The notes: a model not told the origin generated them from the sequence alone. DNA of 64,000 nucleotides from Nonomuraea wenchangensis (GCF_900111685.1 NZ_FOHX01000016.1:62001-126000), one strand, 5' to 3'. Positions 55,632 through 64,000 are shown, counted from the first letter of the stretch. Numbers and translations are program-made.

Positions 55632-56684
55632 GTGAACCTCGACGAGTTGCTCAAGGAGTATTCCGAGCTGGAGCTGCAGCTCGCCGACCCCGCCGTGCAC
55701 GCCGATCAGTCCAAGGCCCGCACCCTGGGCCGCCGCTACTCCCAGCTCACCCCGATCGTGACCACCTATCGGGAGCTGGGCTCGGTCCGCGAGGACCTCG
55801 ACGCGGCCAAGGAGCTCGCCGGCGAGGACGAGTCGTTCGCGGCCGAGGCCGCCGAGCTGGAGGCGCGCGTCCCGCAGCTGGAGGAGCGGCTCAAGCACCT
55901 GCTCATCCCGCGCGATCCCAATGATGACAAGGACATCATCATGGAGATCAAGGCGGGCGAGGGCGGCGAGGAGTCCGCGCTGTTCGCCGGCGACCTGCTG
56001 CGCATGTATCTCCGCTACGCCGAGCGGCTGGGCTGGAAGACCGAGGTCATCGACTCCCAGCCGTCCGACCTCGGCGGCTACAAGGACGTCACGGTCGCCA
56101 TCAAGGCCAAGGGTGACGAGGGCGTGTGGTCCAGGCTCAAGTTCGAGGGCGGCGTCCACCGCGTGCAGCGGGTGCCCGTCACCGAGTCGCAGGGCCGCAT
56201 CCACACCAGCGCCGCCGGCGTGCTCGTCTACCCCGAGGCGGAGGAGGTCGACGTCCAGGTCGACCCCAACGACCTGCGCATCGACGTCTACCGCTCCAGC
56301 GGCCCCGGCGGCCAGAGCGTCAACACCACCGACTCCGCGGTCCGCATCACCCACCTGCCGACCGGCGTCGTCGTCTCCTGCCAGAACGAGAAGAGCCAGC
56401 TCCAGAACAAGGAGTCGGCGATGCGCATCCTGCGCGCCCGGCTGCTGGCCATCGCCCAGGAGGAGGCCGAGGCCGCGGCGCAGGCCGAGCGCAAGTCCCA
56501 GGTCCGCACGGTCGACCGCTCGGAGCGCGTCCGCACCTACAACTTCCCGGAAAACCGCATCTCCGACCACCGCGTCGGCTTCAAGGCGTATAACCTCGAC
56601 CAGGTGCTCGACGGCGAGCTCAACGCCGTCACCCAGTCCCTCATCGACGCCGAGATGGCGGAGAAGCTCGCACAACACTCATGA
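55632..56684 (+). CDS. prfA: Peptide chain release factor 1, 350 aa
   Basis: Recognises UAA and UAG in the ribosomal A site and triggers peptide release. The GGQ motif (SSGPGGQSVNTTDSAVR, near residue 225) reaches the peptidyl centre; the stop-reading tripeptide lies in RVQRVPVTESQGRIHTS, where PVT replaces the Escherichia coli PAT. GTG start; length is normal. It overlaps prmC, whose product methylates the GGQ glutamine, by 4 bp. Confidence 0.95.
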   Translation: MNLDELLKEYSELELQLADPAVHADQSKARTLGRRYSQLTPIVTTYRELGSVREDLDAAKELAGEDESFAAEAAELEARVPQLEERLKHLLIPRDPNDDKDIIMEIKAGEGGEESALFAGDLLRMYLRYAERLGWKTEVIDSQPSDLGGYKDVTVAIKAKGDEGVWSRLKFEGGVHRVQRVPVTESQGRIHTSAAGVLVYPEAEEVDVQVDPNDLRIDVYRSSGPGGQSVNTTDSAVRITHLPTGVVVSCQNEKSQLQNKESAMRILRARLLAIAQEEAEAAAQAERKSQVRTVDRSERVRTYNFPENRISDHRVGFKAYNLDQVLDGELNAVTQSLIDAEMAEKLAQHS

Positions 56685-57535
56685 GTCTGCTGCTGGACGA
56701 GATCGCCCTCGCCACCGCCCGGTTGGCTGAGGCAGGCGTGCCCTCACCGCGTACGGACGCGGAGGAGATCGCGGCGTTCGTCCACGGCGTGCGCAGAAGC
56801 GAGCTCCACACGGTCAAGGACGCCGACTTCGACGCGTTGTTCTGGGAGGGCGTCGCACGGCGCGAGGCCCGCGAGCCGCTGCAGCACATCACCGGCCACG
56901 CCTACTTCCGCTATCTGGAGCTCGCGGTCGGGCCCGGCGTGTTCGTGCCGCGCCCCGAGACCGAGGTCATGGCCGGCTGGGCCATCGAACGGCTGCGCGA
57001 GATGGACGTCAACGCGCCGCTCGTCGTCGACCTCGGCACCGGCTCCGGGGCCATCGCCCTGTCGATCGCCCAGGAGGTCGCGCTGGCCGAGGTGCACGCC
57101 GTGGAGGTCGATCCCGCGGCCTACACCTGGGCCAAGCGCAACATCACCGAGCTCGGCCAGGGCCGCACCCACCTGCACCCGGAAGACCTCGCCGAGGCGC
57201 TGCCCGAGCTCGACGGCAAGGTCGACCTGGTCATCTCCAACCCGCCCTACATCCCGCCCGGCGCGATCCCGCGCGACCCCGAGGTCCGCGACTACGATCC
57301 CGCCCGCGCGCTCTACGGCTCCGGCGACGACGGGCTCGAAGAGGTCCGCGCGGTCGAGCGCACCGCGCGCCGGCTGCTGCGGCCGGGCGGCTGGGTCGCC
57401 GTCGAGCACGCCGACCAGCAGGGCCGGGCCGTCTACCTGACCTTCCCCGAGGACAACGGCTGGCGCGACGTGCGCCTGCGCCAGGACCTCACCAGAAGGG
57501 ACCGCTTCGTCACGGCCCGCCTGGGCCAGGACTGA
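56681..57535 (+). CDS. prmC: Release factor N5-glutamine methyltransferase, 284 aa
   Basis: Methylates the GGQ glutamine of RF1 and RF2 using S-adenosylmethionine. A helical N-terminal domain (about 1-75) is followed by a class I methyltransferase with VVDLGTGSGAIALSIA and the substrate-binding ISNPPYIPPG near residue 187. ATG overlaps the prfA stop. Coupling to prfA supports the assignment. Confidence 0.95.
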   Translation: MSLLLDEIALATARLAEAGVPSPRTDAEEIAAFVHGVRRSELHTVKDADFDALFWEGVARREAREPLQHITGHAYFRYLELAVGPGVFVPRPETEVMAGWAIERLREMDVNAPLVVDLGTGSGAIALSIAQEVALAEVHAVEVDPAAYTWAKRNITELGQGRTHLHPEDLAEALPELDGKVDLVISNPPYIPPGAIPRDPEVRDYDPARALYGSGDDGLEEVRAVERTARRLLRPGGWVAVEHADQQGRAVYLTFPEDNGWRDVRLRQDLTRRDRFVTARLGQD

Positions 57536-57556
57536 GTCACCACCGAGGAGTACGCC

Positions 57557-58204
57557 GTGGGACGACGCTTTGACTGCTCAGACCCGGAGCAGAAGGCAGA
57601 GGGGCTGAAGGAGGCCACGGAGGCCGTACGCAGGGGCGAGCTCGTGGTGCTGCCCACCGACACCGTCTACGGCATCGGCGCCGACGCCTTCACCCCGGCC
57701 GCGGTCACCGCCCTGCTCGACGCCAAGGGGCGCGGGCGTGACATGCCGCCGCCGGTGCTCGTGGGCACCGTACGAGCGGCCACAGCGCTCGTGGACGACC
57801 TGGGGCCGTACGGGCAGGATCTCATCGACGCCTTCTGGCCGGGGCCGCTCACGCTCGTCTGCAAGGCCAACAGGGCCCTTTCCTGGGACCTGGGCGACAC
57901 CAAGGGGACGGTCGCCGTCCGCATGCCGCTCCACCCGGTGGCGCTCGAACTGCTCAAGGAGACCGGCCCCATGGCCGTCTCCAGCGCCAACCGCTCCGGC
58001 GCCCCGGCGGCCACGACGGCCGAGGACGCGGAGACGCAGCTCGGCGAGTCGGTCGCGGTCTACCTCGACGGCGGCAAGACCACCGACAACACGCCCTCCA
58101 CCATCCTCGACCTCACCACCGCCGTGCCCAGACTGCTGCGGCAGGGGGCGATCCCGGTGCAGAAGCTGCGCGGCATCATCGGGTACGTCGCCACCGACGA
58201 CTGA
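57557..58204 (+). CDS. L-threonylcarbamoyladenylate synthase (Sua5/YciO/YrdC), 215 aa
   Basis: Makes threonylcarbamoyl-AMP from threonine, bicarbonate and ATP for the t6A modification of tRNA. The YrdC fold shows EAVRRGELVVLPTDTVYGIG, KGRGRDMPPPVLVG, FWPGPLTLVCKAN and AVSSANRSGAPAATT (first string quoted in part). It lacks the extra C-terminal Sua5 domain, so it is TsaC-like. GTG start with GAGGAG upstream, 21 bp after prmC: probably one operon with prfA and prmC. Confidence 0.93.
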   Translation: MGRRFDCSDPEQKAEGLKEATEAVRRGELVVLPTDTVYGIGADAFTPAAVTALLDAKGRGRDMPPPVLVGTVRAATALVDDLGPYGQDLIDAFWPGPLTLVCKANRALSWDLGDTKGTVAVRMPLHPVALELLKETGPMAVSSANRSGAPAATTAEDAETQLGESVAVYLDGGKTTDNTPSTILDLTTAVPRLLRQGAIPVQKLRGIIGYVATDD

Positions 58205-58321
58205 CCCTCCGGGCGGGGTGACCTGCCGCTCGACGTATACCGTCTGCTTATCCCGGCTGCGGTGGCGCTCCGGCCGTGATTACGGTGAGGCCCGGAGCGG
58301 CGAGACGTCGGGGAGTGGCCC

Positions 58322-60196
58322 ATGGGCAAGTACGACGGCATGGATCCCAAGCTCGTGCGCGAGCTGCTGACCGAGGCGAAGCACGCGGCCACGGAGATGC
58401 GGGCGGTCGAGGACCGCGTCCGGTCCGCGCTCGGCCGCGCCGGGGTGTCGGCACGGACCACGCACCGGCCCGCCCAGGTCGCCGACGCCGTCGACGCCAT
58501 GGTCAAGGACGTGAACGGGCGGCTCGCGGTGCTGGAGAAACGGGCCGAAAAGCCGGACAAACCCGACACCACCCGCCGCGCAGACCCAGTGTCCCCTGGC
58601 ACCCACGAAACCCCGAAGACCGACGCCGACGGCAAGACGGGCGCGGACAGCAGGACCGGCGCTGACGGCAAGACCGACACTGACGAGAAGAAGAGCTCCG
58701 ACGGCAAGACGGGTGCTGACGGCAAGACGGGCGCTGATGAGAAGAAGGGCGCCGACGGGAAGACGGGGGAGGACGGCAAGACGGGTTCTGACGGGAAGCC
58801 TGACGCTGACGGGAAGAAGGGCTCCGACGGGAAGCCCGACGCCGACGGGAAGACCTGTGACGGCACCGGGGACAAGAACGCCGGGACCGGGACCGACAAG
58901 GACACAGGCACAGGCACCGACACGGGGACGGGGACGAGAAGGGACGACAACGGCGTCACCGACACCCCCGCTAAAAACCACCCTGACGACACAGCAGCCA
59001 CAAAACCCCACGTCGTCGAAGTGGACGGAGTCAAAGTCCTCCAGATCCCCTTGGACCCGCCCACGGCCGAGCAGGTCGAGGACATGCTCAGGAACGCCGA
59101 CCAGATCCAACCGGCCGATATGCCCAAACCGCCCACGACCGACACCGGCGCCATCCCACCTCAGGACATGCCACGCGTCGAGGCGCCGGCAGGCGAGTAC
59201 GGCAAGGGCGAATGGGCCGGAGGCGACATCCGCCCCGACGGCGCCTCCGGCTCCATCAACCCGAACGACCCCACCAGCGGCACCCCTCACCCCACCGCCC
59301 CCGGCACCGTCGATGCCGCCTACCCACGCGACGACAGCAACGCGACGACCATCACGCCGATCGACGACAAGCCCCCGAACACGGGCACGGACACGGGTAC
59401 CGGCACGGGCACGGGTACGGGCACAGGCTGCGACTCCACCACCGACCGCACCCCGGGCGGCAACGGCACGACGACTGGGGGCACAGGCACGGGAGACGCC
59501 GGCGCCCCCTCAGGCGGCACGGGCGCGACCCCTGGCGGCATCGGCTCGGAGTCCGGTGGCGCGGATCCCACGCCACCTGGTGGCGGCTCCAACCAGGACG
59601 GCAACACAGGTACCGCTCCCGGCGACACCGGCACGACGACGCCAAGCGGCGAACGCACGACGCCGGACGGTGAGCGCACGACGCCGAGCGGCGACCGCAC
59701 GACGCCGGGTGACGCGGGCACGGCCCGCGATGACGCCGGTTCGGCGCCGGGCGGGAACCAAGGAGTGGTCATCCCGCCGACACCGCCGGCGGCCGACGCC
59801 CCAGGGGCGGAGGGCGGCGGGGCTCAAGGTGGTGCACAGGTGCGGATCACGGCTGGGGGAGAGGTCCCCGGGTGGGCCGTGGCCGGTGGCGACGTGGGGT
59901 CCGCCGAGGTGACACAGCTCGATCAGGACGCCCCGCGCATCGTCGCCGACCATCACCGCGACCTTCAGCCCCAGGACCTCCCGTCCGTACGGATCCAGCC
60001 CGGCGACCACGGCACCGGCGCCTGGCCCGTCCAGGACCGCATCCGCCCCGACGGCCCACCGGGCACGATCGAGCCCGACCGGCCCGGCCATGCCGCCAGG
60101 CCCGACCAAGCCGACCGGCCCGACCAAGCCGACAGGCCCGACCAAGCCGACCGGCCAGACCGCCGAACCGCCCAGACGCCGGAAAGGAACGCGTGA
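58322..60196 (+). CDS. WXG-like helical domain plus low-complexity repeat protein, 624 aa
   Basis: Not a known family to me. Residues 1-80 are helical (MDPKLVRELLTEAKHAATEM, VADAVDAMVKDVNGRLAVLE), similar in size to a WXG100/ESX substrate. A tandem repeat DGKTGAD/DGKPDAD spans about 100-180. Two copies of a roughly 38-residue unit follow at about 279 and 549, each with PQD[ML]PxV, GxGxW, IRPDG and I[NE]P[ND]. Between them lies a Thr/Gly/Pro region including TGTGTGTG and TTPSGERTTPDGERTTP; the end is DQADRP repeats. No membrane helix. ATG at 58322. Its stop shares one base with the next start (TGATG). Inference: surface or type VII secretion-linked protein. Confidence 0.72.
   Translation: MGKYDGMDPKLVRELLTEAKHAATEMRAVEDRVRSALGRAGVSARTTHRPAQVADAVDAMVKDVNGRLAVLEKRAEKPDKPDTTRRADPVSPGTHETPKTDADGKTGADSRTGADGKTDTDEKKSSDGKTGADGKTGADEKKGADGKTGEDGKTGSDGKPDADGKKGSDGKPDADGKTCDGTGDKNAGTGTDKDTGTGTDTGTGTRRDDNGVTDTPAKNHPDDTAATKPHVVEVDGVKVLQIPLDPPTAEQVEDMLRNADQIQPADMPKPPTTDTGAIPPQDMPRVEAPAGEYGKGEWAGGDIRPDGASGSINPNDPTSGTPHPTAPGTVDAAYPRDDSNATTITPIDDKPPNTGTDTGTGTGTGTGTGCDSTTDRTPGGNGTTTGGTGTGDAGAPSGGTGATPGGIGSESGGADPTPPGGGSNQDGNTGTAPGDTGTTTPSGERTTPDGERTTPSGDRTTPGDAGTARDDAGSAPGGNQGVVIPPTPPAADAPGAEGGGAQGGAQVRITAGGEVPGWAVAGGDVGSAEVTQLDQDAPRIVADHHRDLQPQDLPSVRIQPGDHGTGAWPVQDRIRPDGPPGTIEPDRPGHAARPDQADRPDQADRPDQADRPDRRTAQTPERNA
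58620..58856 (+). repeat. Tandem 21-nt-type repeat coding DGKTGAD units
   Basis: About ten degenerate copies of a seven-codon unit (Asp-Gly-Lys-Thr-Gly-Ala-Asp, with Glu-Lys-Lys or Lys-Pro-Asp variants) lie in frame. Copies differ mostly at third positions or by one codon, as after repeated duplication. Confidence 0.75.
60100..60160 (+). repeat. 18-nt tandem repeat coding DQADRP
   Basis: Three near-identical 18-nt copies (unit CCCGACCAAGCCGACCGG) encode Pro-Asp-Gln-Ala-Asp-Arg at the C-terminus of the 58322 gene. Length variation among strains is expected. Confidence 0.8.
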
Positions 60197-60570
60197 TGTA
60201 CGTCGACCCGCCGGCGCCCCGCCCCAAAGCGGTGGACGAGCGCCCCCCGGCCACCTCCACCGGCCCCCTGGACAACCAGCCCGCCGCCTGGGAGTTCAAC
60301 CCGGAGTACCAGCGCCTGGTCATCGCCTGGCAGACCGTCCTGCCCCAGCTGGAGTCACTCAGGACGACCCTGGACAAGGCGTTCAACCTGGCCAGGAGCC
60401 CCCAGACGTGGGACGCCCCGGTAGGCGAGCGGTACGTCCAGGACATCCGCGAGTGGCGCACCAGGTTGGCCGTCTACCGGCACGCGGTGCTGACGGCGAT
60501 CAGTGACGAAGCTCACGACACGCCCCGCTGGATCCCGGCGAAGACGAGCGCCCCCCACGCCTTCCCCTAG
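60196..60570 (+). CDS. WXG100-like small helical protein, 124 aa
   Basis: A Pro-rich start (about 1-32) precedes a helical hairpin: NPEYQRLVIAWQTVLPQLES, turn with PQTWDAPVGERYVQDIREWR, then LAVYRHAVLTAISDEA. The Trp in the turn and a helix on each side recall WXG100 proteins, though the strict Trp-x-Gly is absent (Trp-Asp-Ala). No signal peptide or membrane segment. ATG overlaps the stop of the preceding gene by one base, so both are made together and probably form one complex. It sits 52 bp before glyA. Function unknown; secretion by an ESX-type system is a guess, as no ESX gene lies here. Confidence 0.7.
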   Translation: MYVDPPAPRPKAVDERPPATSTGPLDNQPAAWEFNPEYQRLVIAWQTVLPQLESLRTTLDKAFNLARSPQTWDAPVGERYVQDIREWRTRLAVYRHAVLTAISDEAHDTPRWIPAKTSAPHAFP

Positions 60571-60610
60571 ACGTCCGGCCCCGCTCCTGGGAGAACCGGA
60601 CACCGGGTCG

Positions 60611-60616
60611 TACAGT
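60611..60616 (+). promoter_or_regulatory. Putative -10 box before glyA
   Basis: TACAGT six bases before the glyA ATG fits the leaderless pattern; the intervening GGGGGA could alternatively act as a ribosome site. Confidence 0.4.
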
Positions 60617-60622
60617 GGGGGA

Positions 60623-61888
60623 ATGGGTGCGGAACCCTACTACGGCCCGGACTTCGGGCTGCTGCGGCGGAAGGATCCCGAGCTCGCCGAGGTGCTGCTC
60701 GACGAGCTGGCCCGCGAGCGCCACGGCCTGCAGCTCATCGCGAGCGAGAACTTCACCTCGCCCGCCGTCCTGGCCGCTCTGGGCTCGACTCTGACCAACA
60801 AGTACGCCGAAGGCTACCCGGGCCGTCGCTACTACGGCGGCTGCGAGGTGGTGGACCGCGCCGAGCGGCTGGCCGTCGAGCGCGCCATCAGGCTGTTCGG
60901 CGCCGAGCACGCCAACGTCCAGCCCCATTCCGGCGCCTCGGCGAACCTGGCCGCCTACGCCGCGGTCCTCCGTCCCGGCGACACGATGCTGGCCATGGCC
61001 CTGCCGCACGGCGGCCATCTCACCCATGGCTCGAAGGTGAACTTCTCGGGACGGTGGTTCGACGTCGTGCCGTACGGGGTGCGAAGGGACACCGAACTGA
61101 TCGACTACGACGAGGTGCGGGACCTGGCGCTGCGGCATCGGCCGAAGGTCATCGTGTGCGGCGCCACGGCGTACCCGAGGCTGATCGACTACGCGGCCTT
61201 CCGCGGCATCGCCGACGAGGTGGGGGCGTGGCTGCTGGCGGACGCGGCCCATCCGATCGGGCTGATGGCGGGCGGTGCGGTCCCGTCGCCGGTCCCGTAC
61301 GCGGACATCGTGACGTTCACCACCCACAAGACGCTGCGCGGGCCGCGCGGCGGGGCGATCCTGTGCACCGCCGAGCTGGCCGACAGGATCGACCGGGCGG
61401 TGTTCCCGTTCCTGCAGGGCGGGCCGCTGATGCACGTGGTGGCGGCCAAGGCGGTGGCGTTCGGCGAGGCGTTGCGGCCGGAGTTCGCCGGTTACGCGCG
61501 CCGGGTGGTCGCCAACGCCCGCGCGCTCGCCGAGGCGCTGGGCGCGGAGGGGATGCGGGCGGTCTCGGGCGGCACCGACACGCATCTGGCGCTGGTGGAC
61601 CTGCGCGACACGGGGGTGACGGGGGCGGAGGCCGAGCGGCGCTGCGCCGCGGCGGGCATCACGCTCAACCGCAACGCCATCCCGTACGACCCGGAGCCCC
61701 CGGCTGTCACCTCGGGAATCCGGGTGGGGACGCCCTGCGTCACCACGCAGGGGCTGGGGCCGGAGGAGCTGAAGGAGGTCGGCAGGCTCGTGGCGGCAGC
61801 GGTCCGCGATCCGGGCGCCGCCGAGGAGGTCAGGGAGGGAGTCGAGGCGCTGCTGGCCATATATCGGCCATATCTCAGCGAATATTAA
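60623..61888 (+). CDS. glyA: Serine hydroxymethyltransferase, 421 aa
   Basis: PLP enzyme converting serine to glycine and passing a one-carbon unit to tetrahydrofolate. Lys236 in FTTHKTLRGPRGG is the PLP lysine; LIASENFTSPAVL, NKYAEGYPGRRYYGG and DAAHPIGL (for the usual D-M-A-H-x-x-G-L) bind substrate and cofactor. The variant DAAHPIGL and slight divergence near the C-terminus suggest a paralogue-type SHMT, but all catalytic residues are present. ATG at 60623. It precedes wecA as in other actinomycetes. Confidence 0.93.
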   Translation: MGAEPYYGPDFGLLRRKDPELAEVLLDELARERHGLQLIASENFTSPAVLAALGSTLTNKYAEGYPGRRYYGGCEVVDRAERLAVERAIRLFGAEHANVQPHSGASANLAAYAAVLRPGDTMLAMALPHGGHLTHGSKVNFSGRWFDVVPYGVRRDTELIDYDEVRDLALRHRPKVIVCGATAYPRLIDYAAFRGIADEVGAWLLADAAHPIGLMAGGAVPSPVPYADIVTFTTHKTLRGPRGGAILCTAELADRIDRAVFPFLQGGPLMHVVAAKAVAFGEALRPEFAGYARRVVANARALAEALGAEGMRAVSGGTDTHLALVDLRDTGVTGAEAERRCAAAGITLNRNAIPYDPEPPAVTSGIRVGTPCVTTQGLGPEELKEVGRLVAAAVRDPGAAEEVREGVEALLAIYRPYLSEY

Positions 61889-61945
61889 GCTGGTCTGTGT
61901 CGTTTTCCGGTCACACATGGCCGGGACATCCGGGAGACTAGGCTC

Positions 61946-63232
61946 GTGCGCGAATACCTGTTCATGGCGCTCATCGCGGCGGCGGTGACCTATCTGCTGG
62001 TTCCGCTCGTGCGCCGCTTCGCGATCCGCATCGGCGCCATGCCGGAGGTTCGTGATCGCGACGTGCACACCACGCCGACGCCCCGCCTGGGCGGTCTGGC
62101 GATGTACGGCGGACTGGTGGCGGGGTTGCTGGTCGCCAGCCAGCTCACGCACACGGGCAAGGCACTGACCGAGACCGACGTCAACGCGGTCACGGCGCTC
62201 ATCGTGGCCGGCGGGCTGATCACGCTGACCGGGTTCCTCGACGACTGGTGGGGCATGGACGCCTTCATCAAGCTCGGCGGCCAGGTCGCGGCGGCGGGCG
62301 TGCTGGTCTTCTTCGACCTGCGCCTGCTCTACATCCCGCTGCCCCAGAACTGGGGCGGCTCCATCAGCCTCGACCCCACGCTCAGCACCGTGATCACCAT
62401 CATGGTCGTGGTGGTCACGATCAACGCGGTCAACTTCGTCGACGGCCTCGACGGCCTCGCGGCGGGGATCGTCTGCATCGCGGGCATGGCCACCTGGGCC
62501 TACTCGATCTTCCTGGCCGTCAACATCAGCGGCCCGCGCATCACCACGACGGCGGCCATCGCGGCCCTGCTCATCGGCACCTGCCTCGGCTTCCTGCCGC
62601 ACAACTTCCATCCCGCGAAGATCTTCATGGGCGACACCGGGGCGATGCTCATCGGGCTCGTGCTGGCCTCGTCCATCGTCACCACCCCGGTCGACCCGGG
62701 GATCATCGAGGGCATGAACAAGGTGCCGGTGCTGCTGCCGCTGCTGCTGCCGGCGGCGGTGCTGATCCTGCCGCTGGTCGACCTCATCACGGCGGTCGTG
62801 CGGCGCACCTCGCGGGGGTTGTCGCCGTTCGCGCCCGACCGTGGCCACCTGCACCACCGGCTGATGGACATCGGCCACTCCCACCGCAGGTCGGTGCTCA
62901 TCATGTACGCCTGGGCGTTCCTGTTCGCCTTCGGCATCGTGGGCATGTCCACGATCGGCGTGCCGGTGCTGCTGTTCCCGGTGGTCATCGTGTTCGCGCT
63001 GGTGGTGCTCGTGCTGATGGCGCTGCCGCGCTGGCGGGGCCGGGCCGGCACGCACGCGGCCTCGCGCGGCAAGCGGTCCGACGACGACGGCCCGCCCACG
63101 GGCCCGATGCCGCCGATCCCGCCGGAGCCCGAGGTCGGGCGGCGGATGCAGCCGCCGGGCGGGCCGGGGGCGCAGCGTTCGGCGGCGGCCGACGGCAATC
63201 CGGTCATTCCCGCCTTTCCGAGCCGTTCTTGA
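61946..63232 (+). CDS. wecA: UDP-GlcNAc:undecaprenyl-phosphate GlcNAc-1-phosphate transferase, 428 aa
   Basis: Polytopic membrane enzyme (about eleven helices) that starts lipid-linked glycan synthesis, in actinomycetes arabinogalactan- or teichoic-acid-like linkers. The acidic motif LDDWWGMD near residue 98, NAVNFVDGLDGLAAG near 164 and the cytoplasmic HLHHRLMDIGHSHR loop identify the MraY/WecA family. The last 70 residues are a hydrophilic Pro-rich tail. GTG at 61946 follows GGGAG; ATG 61964 is an alternative. It may supply the lipid carrier for the glycosyltransferases of this window; that link is inference. Confidence 0.92.
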   Translation: MREYLFMALIAAAVTYLLVPLVRRFAIRIGAMPEVRDRDVHTTPTPRLGGLAMYGGLVAGLLVASQLTHTGKALTETDVNAVTALIVAGGLITLTGFLDDWWGMDAFIKLGGQVAAAGVLVFFDLRLLYIPLPQNWGGSISLDPTLSTVITIMVVVVTINAVNFVDGLDGLAAGIVCIAGMATWAYSIFLAVNISGPRITTTAAIAALLIGTCLGFLPHNFHPAKIFMGDTGAMLIGLVLASSIVTTPVDPGIIEGMNKVPVLLPLLLPAAVLILPLVDLITAVVRRTSRGLSPFAPDRGHLHHRLMDIGHSHRRSVLIMYAWAFLFAFGIVGMSTIGVPVLLFPVVIVFALVVLVLMALPRWRGRAGTHAASRGKRSDDDGPPTGPMPPIPPEPEVGRRMQPPGGPGAQRSAAADGNPVIPAFPSRS

Positions 63233-63362
63233 TCGCGAACTAGAAACGGCAGGTAAAAGCGGTCTTCCGTGAGCTTGTGATATCTTTCACGAGCAGGGAC
63301 CCCCGATGCACTTGTCCGCGGGGTAGCAAACGCTCGCTTGATAACTCGCTGATGGAGCACCG
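63233..63362 (+). promoter_or_regulatory. Promoter region of the ATP synthase operon
   Basis: TATCTT (near 63282) within CGTGA...TCACG could be a -10 box. A GGAG site lies before the ATG at 63363. No gene or terminator hairpin was seen after wecA. Confidence 0.4.
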
Positions 63363-63785
63363 ATGCAGGCCAACGACGTGCGCGTACTCAAGAGCGCCGC
63401 GATTCCGACCCTCGTGGTCGGGGTGGCCGCGGTGGTCGTCGCTCTTCTGACCGCCGGCGGCAAGGGTGCGCTGGGCGCCGCCCTGGGCACGCTGCTGGTC
63501 GGGGTCTTCTTCAGCATCAGTGTGGTGGCGGTCTCCTACGCCGCCCGGGTGTCCCCGCAGGTGATGGCGATCGCGGCGATGGTGAGCTATCTCGTCAAGG
63601 TCGTCGTCATCATGATCGTGCTCAACGCGTTCCGCGACACCACGGTCTGGAACACCCTCGCTTTCGCTTGGTCGGTCGTGATCTGCACCCTCGTGTGGAC
63701 CGGGTTCGAGGTCCGCGCCTTCATGAAGACCAAGATGCTGTACGTCGACCCCGAGGCCAAGGTCCCCGGACAGGGTGACTCATGA
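63363..63785 (+). CDS. ATP synthase I (AtpI-like) membrane protein, 140 aa
   Basis: Small four-helix membrane protein with helices at about 12-30, 35-58, 68-90 and 98-117, ending AFMKTKMLYVDPEAKVPG, as in the actinobacterial ATP synthase subunit I coded first in atp operons. These proteins help assemble the c-ring or load magnesium. ATG with GGAG upstream. The next gene, also AtpI/AtpZ-like, starts 66 bp later. Confidence 0.85.
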   Translation: MQANDVRVLKSAAIPTLVVGVAAVVVALLTAGGKGALGAALGTLLVGVFFSISVVAVSYAARVSPQVMAIAAMVSYLVKVVVIMIVLNAFRDTTVWNTLAFAWSVVICTLVWTGFEVRAFMKTKMLYVDPEAKVPGQGDS

Positions 63786-63851
63786 GGCCGTTCCCTTGGG
63801 CGGGGCCCGATATGACTAGTCCTCTACTCGCCTGCTATCGTCGGGGCCGCG

Positions 63852-64000
63852 ATGAGCGCACAGGAACGCCGACCGGAGACAGACGGTCGCGACTTCGCCG
63901 ACGCCATGTGGTCAGTCCCCAGCTATCTGCTCTCAGGGATGGCCATCTACGGCGGTCTCGGGTGGTTGCTGGACCGGTGGTTGGGCATGTCCGCGTTCTT
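63852..64000 (+). CDS. AtpZ/AtpI-family protein, N-terminal part (cut by window edge)
   Basis: Only the first 49 residues are visible; the frame is open at the right edge. A charged start (MSAQERRPETDGRD) is followed by AMWSVPSYLLSGMAIYGGLG and WLLDRWLGM, typical of AtpZ/AtpI proteins of F-type ATP synthase operons, which aid c-ring assembly. It probably overlaps or closely precedes atpB beyond the window. Confidence 0.8.
   Translation, partial: MSAQERRPETDGRDFADAMWSVPSYLLSGMAIYGGLGWLLDRWLGMSAF

Noticed and set aside
58620..60160. CRISPR array or satellite
   Set aside because: The repeats are in frame, code a repeated peptide and have no unique spacers.
60623..61888. glyA as a pseudogene because of DAAHPIGL
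   Set aside because: The PLP lysine and all other motifs are intact and length is normal; the change is a tolerated variant.

Overview
This is a contiguous piece of a very high-GC actinobacterial chromosome. The clues are third-position G/C bias, many GTG/TTG starts, a regulator with two DUF397 partners, an NrtL-lysA pair, the glgX-treY-treZ and TreS trehalose routes, a Rho with a long charged insertion, and the order lysA-hom-thrC-thrB-rho-rpmE-prfA-prmC-tsaC-glyA-wecA-atp. A sporulating actinomycete of the Streptosporangiales (Nonomuraea-like) is my best guess. That placement is inference; no rRNA gene is present. I saw no tRNA, rRNA, insertion sequence, prophage or CRISPR array.

Region 1 (1-12,600) is mixed accessory and housekeeping. 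It holds the end of a glycosyltransferase, a MacB/FtsX-type ABC exporter, a response regulator and a tandem histidine kinase whose first kinase module has lost its key residues. Then come a universal stress protein, a PAP2 phosphatase, a proline iminopeptidase, an MscL channel with a zinc-ribbon tail, and an XRE/DUF5753 regulator with two DUF397 proteins. A perfect 12-bp palindrome occurs on both sides of that regulator gene. Region 2 (12,582-18,526) is the overlapping operon glgX-treY-treZ, which turns glycogen into trehalose.

Region 3 (18,527-30,400) has two unrecognised proteins, a CGNR zinc-finger gene remnant, a flavin monooxygenase with an MFS transporter, an intact CGNR protein, a thiamine-binding-family protein and uracil-DNA glycosylase with a small acidic partner. 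It ends with a sugar ABC operon that has two solute-binding lipoproteins and a permease with an inserted extracytoplasmic domain. Region 4 (30,541-35,756) is a PadR regulator with an ABC exporter, then trehalose synthase TreS.

Region 5 (36,015-49,471) interleaves cell-surface glycan genes (an asparagine-synthase-like enzyme and four glycosyltransferases) with nrtL, lysA, hom, thrC and thrB. The aspartate-family genes make lysine and threonine; the glycosyltransferases sit between hom and thrC.

Region 6 (49,472-64,000) is a conserved core: rho with a 456-nt leader, rpmE, prfA, prmC, a Sua5/TsaC enzyme, glyA, wecA and the first genes of the ATP synthase operon. Two unusual insertions lie in it: a two-component system plus a secreted protein between rho and rpmE, and a two-gene WXG-like/repeat-protein locus (58,322-60,570) between the Sua5/TsaC gene and glyA. 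The latter is my best candidate for an undescribed system. Start codons were chosen by ribosome-binding sites, family N-termini and a recurring leaderless pattern (TAnnnT six to eight bases before ATG/GTG).
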